From: Gp6-AA40 sp050742535
GTDB lineage: Bacteria; Acidobacteriota; Vicinamibacteria; Vicinamibacterales; UBA2999
Assembly (NCBI GenBank): GCA_050742535.1
Contig: JBOGIQ010000055.1
Location: forward strand, 1 to 22,976
Direction of reading: 5' to 3'
Length of the DNA: 22,976 nt
Shown: piece by piece, positions 8,133 to 14,695 of the stretch
Layout: the number at the start of each line of letters is the position of its first letter
Numbering within the stretch: position 1 is the stretch's first letter
Program-made: the position numbers and the translations under genes
Notes under the pieces: generated by a model
Told to the model about the DNA's origin: nothing
Database searches by the model: none
Seen by the model: the letters and a program-made list of their open reading frames with translations, nothing else

Positions 8133-8327
8133 ATGGCAGATTTGCCGATAGTGCGCGCACTGAGCCCGGACGCGCTGCAGGCTCGCCGCCGCGGGCTCTT
8201 GTCGAGACTGCTTCGTCGAGTTGAGGGACAAGAGGACTTGCCTGATGGCCTCCGCCTTCGGTTTCGGCCCTCAGCCGAAACGCTCGCCGCAGTCGCCAGT
8301 GCAGTCGAGGCCGAGCGTCACTGCTGA
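8133..8327 (+). pseudogene. Truncated 64-residue conserved small protein
   Basis: The ORF encodes a helical, Arg/Leu-rich segment ('ARRRGLLSRLLRRVEG', then 'LPDGLRLRF' and 'AVEAERHC') and stops abruptly at 8325-8327. From memory it resembles the N-terminal two thirds of an uncharacterised ~90-110-residue family found near heavy-metal resistance genes, in which 'ER.C' is followed by a second Cys and a beta-rich tail. Here the tail is missing, and the DNA immediately after belongs to an RND pump in a different frame. I read it as a gene cut by a deletion or recombination event. No clear ribosome-binding site is present. It might still be translated as a small protein. Confidence 0.5.
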
Positions 8328-8674
8328 TTCGCCGGGAAGGCGGAAACCGCCGAGTGGCCGTGGAGGCGAGCGTCGCCGGTCGCGACCTCGGAAGCGCCGC
8401 CACGGCCGTACGCGAGCGGCTCACCACGCTTCAACTTCCGTCCGGATACTTCGTCGAAGTGGGCGGCCGCGTGGAACAGCAGGAACGCGCGAGCGAGTCG
8501 TTCACCATCGCCCATTGTCGCGGCACTGATCGCCGTCTTCGAGCTGTTGCACCTCGCACTGGGTCGTTTGCTGAAACCGGCGTTATTCTGGCGACCATTC
8601 CCAGCGCCTTCGTCGGCGGCATCGTGGCCTTGTTGCTCGCTGGCGAGACGTGGAACGTGTCGTCGCTGGTGGGA
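8324..8674 (+). pseudogene. Internal fragment of a CusA/CzcA-type RND pump, frameshifted
   Basis: This stretch covers most of the gap between the methyltransferase and the FixH-like gene. It translates as the late periplasmic loop and following membrane helices of a heavy-metal RND pump: 'LIRREGGNRRVAVEASVAG', then 'LPSGYFVEVGGRVEQQERA', then 'SFAETGVILATIPSAFVGG' and 'ETWNVSSLVG'. The middle helix is readable only in another frame between about 8514 and 8564 (an 'IVAALIAVFELLHLALG' segment). This implies an inserted base near 8511 and a compensating deletion near 8563. Both gene ends are missing; after 8674 the homology stops. It is therefore a relic of a second pump, distinct from the intact one at 143-3301. 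The remaining 8675-8763 holds nothing I recognise. Confidence 0.75.
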
Positions 8675-8763
8675 CGCCTGCCCAACCGTCGCAGGACACC
8701 GATAAGATTCAGTACCGGGCTACGTTGTCATTTGTTCTGCCGATGAAGTGACTTAGCCAGTGG

Positions 8764-9210
8764 CTACTCGACCGTAGCCTGCAACACGGCGTTGCCTTTG
8801 CCAGCCGGTCCGTCCCATGCGATGGCGAGCTGCCATCCACCTGCCATGCTCAAATCAGTGGCCGCCACGTAGCGTCCAGGCATATCGCCGCGCTCGAGGA
8901 ATACGCTGCCCAGCATGTCCGGCAGCCCGGCCATCGGCATGGTGGCACCAGCTTTCACGGAGCCAACGTCGACGAGCTGGTCTCCCCTCCGGAATTCCAC
9001 AGTGAAGGAGTCCTTGCCGTGGCTCAGTATGCCGTCGTTCGAAAGCAGCACGACGTCCACGCCACTCGCGCGAACGCGCTGCAGCTCGATCACGTCCGAG
9101 GTCGTGGTGTCGGCGCCCCTGCACGACACGAGCGCCATCAGCAAGATCGCCAGGATGGCGTAACGTCGCCCTGACAATTTATTCAGGAACTCTTCAGGAA
9201 GCGGTGTCAT
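8764..9210 (-). CDS. FixH/YtkA-like lipoprotein
   Basis: The 148-residue protein has a hydrophobic N-terminal segment ending in the lipobox 'LVSC' (Cys30), then a mainly beta domain with 'MAGLPDMLGSVFLERGDMPGRY' features and 'DLSMAGGWQLAIAW'. The last is the signature of FixH/YtkA-like Ig-fold domains found next to heavy-metal efflux pumps. It would sit in the periplasm, lipid-anchored, perhaps as a pump accessory or metal-binding factor. The 17-residue stretch before the hydrophobic core is long. A TTG start nearer the signal core (at 'LSGRRYAIL') is an alternative and would leave the direct repeat at 9182-9200 outside the coding region. Only 25 bases separate it from the divergent TonB receptor. 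Function is inferred from family and location. Confidence 0.7.
   Translation of the reverse strand: MTPLPEEFLNKLSGRRYAILAILLMALVSCRGADTTTSDVIELQRVRASGVDVVLLSNDGILSHGKDSFTVEFRRGDQLVDVGSVKAGATMPMAGLPDMLGSVFLERGDMPGRYVAATDLSMAGGWQLAIAWDGPAGKGNAVLQATVE
9182..9200 (+). promoter_or_regulatory. 11-bp-period direct repeat, candidate response-regulator site
   Basis: TTCAGGAA occurs twice with three bases between copies (9182-9189, 9193-9200), a period of 11 bp. It ends 35 bases before the TonB receptor ATG. Tandem sites with an 11-bp period are typical of OmpR/PhoB-family dimers. A near-identical arrangement (TTCACGAA-N3-TTCAGGAA, 34 bases from ATG) precedes the minus-strand cytochrome gene that starts at 16358. 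Confidence 0.45.
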
Positions 9211-9216
9211 AGCCTC

Positions 9217-9222
9217 ACGCTA
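9217..9222 (-). promoter_or_regulatory. Putative -10 box for the FixH-like lipoprotein gene
   Basis: On the minus strand TAGCGT lies six bases before the ATG that ends at 9210. It fits the TANNNT-N6-9-ATG layout seen at several other genes here. It overlaps the divergent box at 9221-9226, so the two promoters would compete. Confidence 0.25.
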
Positions 9223-9226
9223 GCAT
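9221..9226 (+). promoter_or_regulatory. Putative -10 box for the TonB receptor (leaderless start)
   Basis: TAGCAT matches the -10 consensus at four of six positions and lies nine bases before the ATG at 9236. No normally spaced Shine-Dalgarno sequence is present. It sits 22 bases after the TTCAGG of the upstream direct repeat, nearly the same spacing as at the cytochrome gene starting at 16358 (23 bases). Confidence 0.35.
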
Positions 9227-9235
9227 GGGCGGGCG

Positions 9236-11587
9236 ATGATCAGAATCAGTTCTGCGATGGCTGCCGTCGTTCTGATGTTGCTGGTACAAACGCCGGCGTG
9301 GGCCCAGAACACCGGATCGATTGCCGGAACCGTGGAGGACGACACCGGCGGTGTTCTTCCTGGCGTGACCGTCAGCGTGACCGTTGCCGGTGCGCCGGCG
9401 GTACCCGATACCGTCACCGATGGCAGCGGCGCTTACCGGTTCGACAAGGTCCCGGCTGGAGCCGCCGAACTGACGTTCCGTCTGATTAATTTCAGCAGCG
9501 GCCGGCGCATGGTGACGGTGACGCCGGGCGGCACGACAACCGCCAACGTGAAGATGGTCGTGGCCGTCAGCGCCGACATCGTCATCACGGCGCCGCGCAC
9601 GTTCCGCAATCTGGCCGAAATTGAAAACCCGGCGGAGAACCTGGTCGGGATTGCCTCGGCCGGCAGCGAAGGCGCCATCACGGCGGCGCAGCTCGCGGTG
9701 CGCCCGGTGAACCGCGCGACCGAAGTGCTCGAGACCGTCCCCGGCATGATCATCAGCCAGCACAGTGGAGAGGGAAAAGCCAATCAGTACTACCTCCGCG
9801 GCTTCAACCTCGATCACGGCTTCGATTTCGCGCAGACGATCGCCGGCCTGCCGGTCAACATGCCGACGCACGCGCACGCGCAGGGCTACGCGGACGCGAA
9901 TTTCCTGATTCCCGAGCTGGTGAGCGGCGTGCAGTTCCGCAAGGGACCGTACTACGCCGAGAACGGTGATTTCTCGTCCGCGGGATCGGCCAACATCAAT
10001 TACTTCAACGTCCTCGATCGGCCGATCATGACGCTGACCGGCGGATCGTTCGGCTACGGCCGCTTCCTCGGCGCCGTCTCGCCGAAGGTCGGGAGCGGCC
10101 ACCTGCTTGGGGCGTTCGAGTGGGAGCGCGACAACGGGCCGTGGGTGAGCCCCAACAACAAAGACAAGTTCAACGGCGTCGTCCGCTACAGCCAGGGCGA
10201 TCAGCGCAACGGCCTGTCGTTCACCTATCTCGGATTCCGCAATCACTGGCACTCGACCGATCAGATCCCGCAGCGCGCCGTCGACAGTGGGGAGATCAGC
10301 CGGTTCGGTTTCATCGAAGAAAGCGACGGCGGCGAGACCTTTCGCCACGCTGGAATCGTTGACTGGCAGCGTTCCGGAGGGAGTAATTCAACGCGCCTGA
10401 CGGCGTACGCGCAGCGCTACGGCGTTTAGCTCTTTCACAACTTCACCTACTTCCTCAACGATCCGGAGAACGGCGATCAGTTCGAGCAGTTCGAGCGGCG
10501 CTGGACGACAGGCGCGAAGCTGACGCACCGTCGTTTGCTGAGAATCGGCGGCAAGTCCACGGAGAACGCGTTTGGCGTAGACGTGCGCAACGATTCGGTG
10601 GGCGGACCGCTTGGTCTGTATCACACGCGCGCGACGGAGCGCATTGGCACCATCCGAGCCGACGACGCGGATCAGACCTCGGTCGGTGCTTTTGCAACCT
10701 CCGAGATCGAATGGAGCCGCACGTTCCGCACGACGTTTGGCCTGCGCGGCGACGTTTACAGGTGGAAAGTCGAGTCGGACAACCCGCTCAACTCCGGCAA
10801 GGATGCCTCCGGGATCGTCAGTCCCAAAGTATCTGCGGCATTCGGACCATGGGGCGGCACCGAGTTCTACGCGAACTGGGGCCTCGGCTTCCATTCGAAT
10901 TCAGGTCTGGGAATCAATCTGGCCGTTGACCCTGTGACGGGGGACCCGGTCACCGCGGCACCGCCGTTCGCGCGCGCCGATGGCGGCGAGTTCGGCGTTC
11001 GCACCGTCGCCATTCGCGGGCTGCAGACGACGGCAACGCTCTGGTATCTCGGATTCGACTCCGAGCTGATCTACGTGGGCGACTCGGGAAGCACCGAGGA
11101 GGGGCCGGCCAGCCGGCGATACGGCCTCGAGATCACCAACTACGTCTATCCGAACAGATGGACGTCGATGGACTTCGACCTCTCCTTCTCGCGCGCGCGA
11201 TTCGTGGACGTTGCTCCAGGTGAAGACTTCGTTCCCGGTGCGTTGAACCGCGTCGTCTCGGCCGGCGTGTCCGTAAACCCGCCCGCCGGTATCGCGCGAG
11301 GCCCGTTTGGCAGCGTGCGTCTGCGGCACTTCGGGCCGCGGCCGTTGCTCGAGGACAACAGCGTCAAATCGAAGTCGACATCGATTCTCAACGGCGAGCT
11401 CGGGTATCAGTTCTCGAACCGTGTGCGCCTCACCGCCGAAGGCTTCAACCTGTTCGACGCGAAGGTGTCGGACATCGACTACTTTTTCGAGTCACGGCTG
11501 CGCGACGAGCCCGAGCCGGTCGAGGATCTTCACTTCCACGCCGCCATCCCGCGTTCAGCGCGCGTCGCCCTTCGGGTTTCGTTCTGA
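9236..11587 (+). pseudogene. TonB-dependent receptor interrupted by one in-frame TAG
   Basis: One reading frame of 784 codons encodes a complete outer-membrane receptor except for a single TAG at 10427-10429 (codon 398). Order: signal peptide (about 1-24), carboxypeptidase-regulatory-like domain ('GSIAGTVEDDTGGVLPGVTV', about 26-110), plug domain (with 'YYLRGFNLDHGFDFAQTIAG' and a His-rich 'NMPTHAHAQGY'), then the barrel, ending in a terminal Phe ('VALRVSF'). After the stop the frame continues with 'LFHNFTYFLNDPENGDQFEQ', normal family sequence, so nothing else is broken. Such receptors import siderophores, metal complexes or other large ligands using TonB energy. Options are a recent nonsense mutation, a base error (AAG or CAG read as TAG) or suppression. 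The upstream part alone is 397 residues. The next gene's start overlaps the final TGA. Confidence 0.8.
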
Positions 11588-12360
11588 GCACAGCGCTACG
11601 CCTCGCCGCGTGTGCCATCGCGTGCGCGATCACGGTGAACGCTGGCGCCGCGTCGGCGCAGGACCTGTTCGAGCTGGAGGTGTTCGAGTACGACGGCGTT
11701 GCGCCGGGCGACTATGAAGTCGAACTGCACACGAATGTGATGTCGCGGGGCACGGTGGTGCCCACGTCAGCCGCCGCGAACCATCGCCCCGCCCATATCT
11801 CGGCGGAACTGACACGTGGATGGGGTGAGCGCCTGGAGACCGCGTTGTTCGTCCAGACGGCACCCTTCGGTTCGCCGGGCAGCGCCCGATTTGCCGGCGG
11901 CCACGTGCGCGCGAAGGTCCGCTTCGGCCAGCTGGCGGCAGTGCCGGTTCGCGTCGCCATGAGCGCCGAATACGCGTTCAACCGCCCGGTGTTCAACCGC
12001 GAGCTGCAAACGCTCGAGTTCAGATCGATTCTCGATTTCGTTCGCGGCCGGCTTGCCCTGGCGGTGAATCCTGCCGTGGAGTTGGTGACGCGCGGCTCCG
12101 ACGATGGGCTCGAGCCGGTGTTCGATATCTCCGCGCGCGGTGCCTGGCAACTGACCGAGCGTCTCGCCGTGACGACCGACTACTTCTCCGCGGCTGCGAC
12201 GACGCGGCATCTGCTCCCCGAGGCGGATGCGCATCACCTGCTGTTTGGAGGCGCGGGCGTGGATATGGGCTCCGCATGGGAGCTCGGGTTGAGCCTGGGC
12301 CACTGCATCACGTCGAACGAACCCTGGCTGGTGAAGTCGGTCGTCGGCTTCCGCTTCTAG
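11584..12360 (+). CDS. Outer-membrane beta-barrel protein of unknown function
   Basis: The product is rich in alternating hydrophobic strands and ends in aromatic Phe ('VVGFRF'), as outer-membrane barrels do. The mature part starts near 'DLFELEVFEYDGVAPGDYEVE', which I recall as typical of an uncharacterised outer-membrane family. The only conventional start, GTG at 11635, would remove the signal peptide. The frame is open upstream and gives a good signal ('TALRLAACAIACAITV...ASAQ') if CTG at 11584 is used; that codon overlaps the receptor's stop as CTGA, like the ATGA couplings elsewhere in this window. I therefore prefer 11584, though CTG starts are rare. Cotranscription with the receptor suggests a shared role at the outer membrane. 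Confidence 0.65.
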   Translation: MSTALRLAACAIACAITVNAGAASAQDLFELEVFEYDGVAPGDYEVELHTNVMSRGTVVPTSAAANHRPAHISAELTRGWGERLETALFVQTAPFGSPGSARFAGGHVRAKVRFGQLAAVPVRVAMSAEYAFNRPVFNRELQTLEFRSILDFVRGRLALAVNPAVELVTRGSDDGLEPVFDISARGAWQLTERLAVTTDYFSAAATTRHLLPEADAHHLLFGGAGVDMGSAWELGLSLGHCITSNEPWLVKSVVGFRF

Positions 12361-12402
12361 TTCTCCGCTACCACTGATGGCCTCGCGGCCCTTCCAGCGG
12401 AT

Positions 12403-12748
12403 TCACAACGGCTCATTCGCCCACCCGAGAAGCTTCCACTCTCCGTCCCGTCGGACAAAGAGACGGATATTGTGGAACGCCCGTCCGTCTGCGGTGGTCA
12501 ACCACGCACTTGACGATGGCGCGGTGACCGTGCACCTCGATCGGCTCGATGATCTTCGTGACACGCGCATTTCCGGCTGTCACCTTCTGCAGGAAGGCGA
12601 CCTGGTCGTCGACTGTTTGTGACGCGTCGGCCCGCTGAAACGCGAGCCGCGGTGCGAGCACTTTGGCGAGTGCCTCGCGGTCACCGCGCTCCTCAGCCTC
12701 TCCGATCGCGACATTAATGTCGTTCAGAATCTGTTCGTCGTCGGTCAC
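12403..12748 (-). pseudogene. SnoaL/NTF2-like (DUF4440-type) protein with a frameshift
   Basis: The N-terminal part reads as a small cone-shaped NTF2-like fold: 'ILNDINVAIGEAEERGDREAL', 'VAFLQKVTAGNARVT' and 'VHGHRAIVKCVV'. It then leaves the family pattern. Shifting one base near 12497-12502 restores a typical ending ('FHNIRLFVRRDGEWKLLGWANE') that stops at 12403-12405. A single-base insertion is therefore present, either real decay or a sequence error. The unshifted frame stops at 12413. The start is GTG at 12746-12748, because GGAG lies about seven bases upstream; the GTG six bases earlier is too close to it. Members of this fold serve as enzymes or accessory proteins with varied ligands, so no function is given. 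Confidence 0.65.
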
Positions 12749-12816
12749 AAGCACTCTCCTTTGCTGCTGAGTAGTCTGCCTTAACCTACCGACGGCCTCG
12801 CTGAAACGGCTCGGCC

Positions 12817-12864
12817 CGTTTACGGCCGCGCTGGTGTACCCCTACAGCCGCGTTTACGGCCGCG
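12817..12864. repeat. Direct repeat CGTTTACGGCCGCG upstream of the lipoprotein gene
   Basis: The 14-mer CGTTTACGGCCGCG occurs at 12817-12830 and again at 12851-12864, a 34-bp period, in the 168-base spacer between the divergent genes starting at 12748 and 12917. The period is close to three helical turns, so a regulator could bind both copies on one face. Function is unknown. Confidence 0.4.
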
Positions 12865-12916
12865 TTACAGCGGCACGGATCGTGAAAATTCCATCTCGAA
12901 ATGGAGGCATGACTTT

Positions 12917-13639
12917 ATGAAGGTCAGCCATTTGCTTACGGTCGCGCTGATGACCGCTGCGTGTGGCGGAGACCCCGCGCCGGATCGCTCCGCCTACGAG
13001 GCGAGCGAGCCCGCGGCGGCGCCAGCCGCAACCACCGGCGAAGCGGCCGAGCCGTTCTCTCCGGCGCCGGACCCCGCGGAGAAGGGGCCGCAGATCTCCA
13101 GCGCGCCCCCGGCGCCGCTGGTGACACCCGCGGCGAGAGCGAAGGGCGTCAATCCGCACGCGGCAATCCTCGCCGACTTCAAAGAACGCGTCGATGCGTA
13201 CATGAAGGTGCGCAAGGACGCCATCAAGGACGCGCCGCCGCTGAAGGAAACGACCGACGTGGCGAAGATCAAGGCCGCCCAGGACGGCATGGCCGTGCAG
13301 ATCCGGGCCGCGCGCCCGACCGCGAAGCAGGGTGACGTCTTCACCCCCGAGATCGCCGCGCAGTTCCGCCGGCTGCTGTTTCCGGAGCTGAAGGGTGACG
13401 ACGGGCGCGATGCGAAGGAGATTCTGAAGGACGACGCGCCGTCCGCGGCGAGCATTCCGTTCAAGGTGAACGCGAAGTATCCGGACGGCGCCCCGGTGCC
13501 GACGGTGCCGGCGAATCTGCTGCTCAATCTGCCGACGCTGCCGGAGCCGCTGCAATTCAAGATCATCGGCAAGCATCTGATTCTGCTCGACGAGGATGCG
13601 GACGTGATCGTCGACTACGCGTTGAACGTGATCAGATAG
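12917..13639 (+). CDS. Lipoprotein of unknown function
   Basis: The 240-residue protein starts with a lipoprotein signal ('LLTVALMTAAC', Cys16). A low-complexity Ala/Pro/Glu linker (about 20-75) follows, probably an extended tether. The remaining globular part is Lys/Asp-rich helix followed by strands ('PFKVNAKYPDGAPVPTVPANLLLNLP', 'LQFKIIGKHLILLDEDADVIVDYAL'). I do not recognise the domain. GGAGG lies nine bases before the ATG. An ATG at 12908 gives only a three-codon ORF and is not used. It is followed after 20 bases by the phosphoesterase gene, with which it is probably cotranscribed. Placement in the inner or outer membrane cannot be decided, although residue +2 is Gly rather than Asp, which favours export to the outer membrane. 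Confidence 0.75.
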   Translation: MKVSHLLTVALMTAACGGDPAPDRSAYEASEPAAAPAATTGEAAEPFSPAPDPAEKGPQISSAPPAPLVTPAARAKGVNPHAAILADFKERVDAYMKVRKDAIKDAPPLKETTDVAKIKAAQDGMAVQIRAARPTAKQGDVFTPEIAAQFRRLLFPELKGDDGRDAKEILKDDAPSAASIPFKVNAKYPDGAPVPTVPANLLLNLPTLPEPLQFKIIGKHLILLDEDADVIVDYALNVIR

Positions 13640-13659
13640 ACAGGGCCGGAGGGGACACC

Positions 13660-14619
13660 ATGCGTCGATTACTTACCGTTTTTGTACTGATCGCGGGGCT
13701 GCCCCTTTCGATCGCCGGGCAGGAACTGCGCGTTCCGAACAAGCCGGACTCGGTGAAGTTCGCCGTCATCGGCGACGCGGGGACGGGTAGCAGTGCGCAA
13801 AAGGGCATCGCCAAGGAGATGGCCACCTGGCGGACGCGCTTTCCATTCACCTTTGTCGTGATGGCCGGCGACAACATGTACGGCGGCGAGAGCGCCAGGG
13901 ACTTCCAGAAGAAGTTCGAGATTCCGTACAAACCGCTGCTCGACGCCAACGTGAAGTTCTACGCCGCGCTCGGCAACCACGACGACGCCGCGTTGCAGCG
14001 GAACTACAAGCCGTTCAATATGAACGGCGAGCGGTTCTATTCGTTCAAGCCGAAGGATGGAGTCCGGTTCTTCGCGCTGGACAGCAACTACGTCGACAAG
14101 ACGCAGCTGGAGTGGCTGGACAAGCAGCTGGCGGCGAGCGGATCAGAATGGAAGATCATGTTCTTCCACCATCCGCTGTACTCGTCCGGTGAAACCCACG
14201 GATCCGCAGAGCTGCAGCGAGGTCTGCTGGAGCCCCTGTTCGTCAAGCACGGGGTCAACCTGGTGCTGACCGGGCACGAGCACTTCTACGAGCGCCTCAA
14301 GCCGCAGAAGGGCATCCAGTACTTCATCATCGGGAACTCGGCGAAGCTGCGGAAGGGCGACCTGAGCAAGTCGGATCTGACGCTGTTTGGCACCGATCGC
14401 GAGTATTCGTTCATGCTGATGGAGATCTCCGGCGACGAGCTGTTCTTCCAGACGATCAACGAGAAGGGCCAGACAATCGACACCGGAAGCGTGCGCCGGG
14501 TGGGCAAGGTTGAGCCCGCACCGGGCCGCACGACTCAGCCGGTCATTCCGCAGGCGAAACCGACTCCGGCACAGCCGGGACCGCGGCAGCCCGAAAGCAA
14601 GTCGACTCCCAGCAAGTAG
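13660..14619 (+). CDS. Secreted metallophosphoesterase, purple acid phosphatase-like
   Basis: The 319-residue enzyme has a cleavable signal peptide (about 1-20). It carries the five calcineurin-like metal-binding blocks: 'GDAG' (Asp39), 'GDNMY' (Asp71, Tyr74), 'GNHD' (Asn106, His107), 'HHPLY' (His170-His171) and 'GHEH' (His206, His208). The Tyr in the second block is the one that gives purple acid phosphatases their colour by binding Fe(III), so this is of the TRAP/purple-acid-phosphatase type and would release phosphate from monoesters in the periplasm. The C-terminal 35 residues are a Pro/Thr/Gln-rich tail with no fold. GGAGGGG is positioned seven bases before the ATG. The stop codon lies inside the first copy of a 23-bp tandem repeat. 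The natural substrate is unknown. Confidence 0.9.
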   Translation: MRRLLTVFVLIAGLPLSIAGQELRVPNKPDSVKFAVIGDAGTGSSAQKGIAKEMATWRTRFPFTFVVMAGDNMYGGESARDFQKKFEIPYKPLLDANVKFYAALGNHDDAALQRNYKPFNMNGERFYSFKPKDGVRFFALDSNYVDKTQLEWLDKQLAASGSEWKIMFFHHPLYSSGETHGSAELQRGLLEPLFVKHGVNLVLTGHEHFYERLKPQKGIQYFIIGNSAKLRKGDLSKSDLTLFGTDREYSFMLMEISGDELFFQTINEKGQTIDTGSVRRVGKVEPAPGRTTQPVIPQAKPTPAQPGPRQPESKSTPSK

Positions 14620-14655
14620 GCCGTCGTAGGGCCAGCAAGTAGACCGTCGTAGGGC
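14610..14655 (+). repeat. 23-bp tandem duplication across a stop codon
   Basis: Two adjacent 23-bp units (14610-14632, 14633-14655) begin CAGCAAGTAG and end CGTCGTAGGGC, and differ at one position (G versus A at the eleventh base). The first unit contains the phosphoesterase's TAG; the second would supply another Ser-Lys-stop ending in the same position. Its end runs into the hairpin at 14652-14673, so the duplication probably arose from that repeat element. Confidence 0.8.
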
Positions 14656-14673
14656 GCCCCTTCAGGGGTGCCC
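14652..14673 (+). repeat. REP-like hairpin (GTAG, TTCA loop), possible terminator
   Basis: GGGCGCCCC and GGGGTGCCC form a nine-pair stem (one G-T pair) closed by the loop TTCA, preceded by GTAG at 14649-14652. The GTAG tetranucleotide plus TTCA-loop stem is the same format as the four units inside actB1. It lies between the phosphoesterase and the beta-propeller gene and could also stop transcription, although no T-run follows. Confidence 0.6.
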
Positions 14674-14682
14674 TGCTCGCAG

Positions 14683-14688
14683 TAAGAT
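14683..14688 (+). promoter_or_regulatory. Putative -10 box for the beta-propeller lipoprotein gene
   Basis: TAAGAT lies seven bases before the ATG at 14696, with no Shine-Dalgarno sequence. The identical hexamer at the identical distance precedes the minus-strand cytochrome gene (ATG at 16358). A leaderless transcript is inferred. Confidence 0.4.
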
Positions 14689-14695
14689 CCGGGCC

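Noticed and set aside
9215..10348. 377-codon minus-strand frame opposite the TonB receptor
   Set aside because: It is His/Arg/Val-rich with no fold and lies opposite a receptor with a signal peptide, plug and barrel.
10427..10429. Programmed recoding (pyrrolysine or selenocysteine-like) at the receptor's TAG
   Set aside because: No downstream recoding hairpin was evident and the position is an ordinary barrel residue; a point mutation or base error is simpler.
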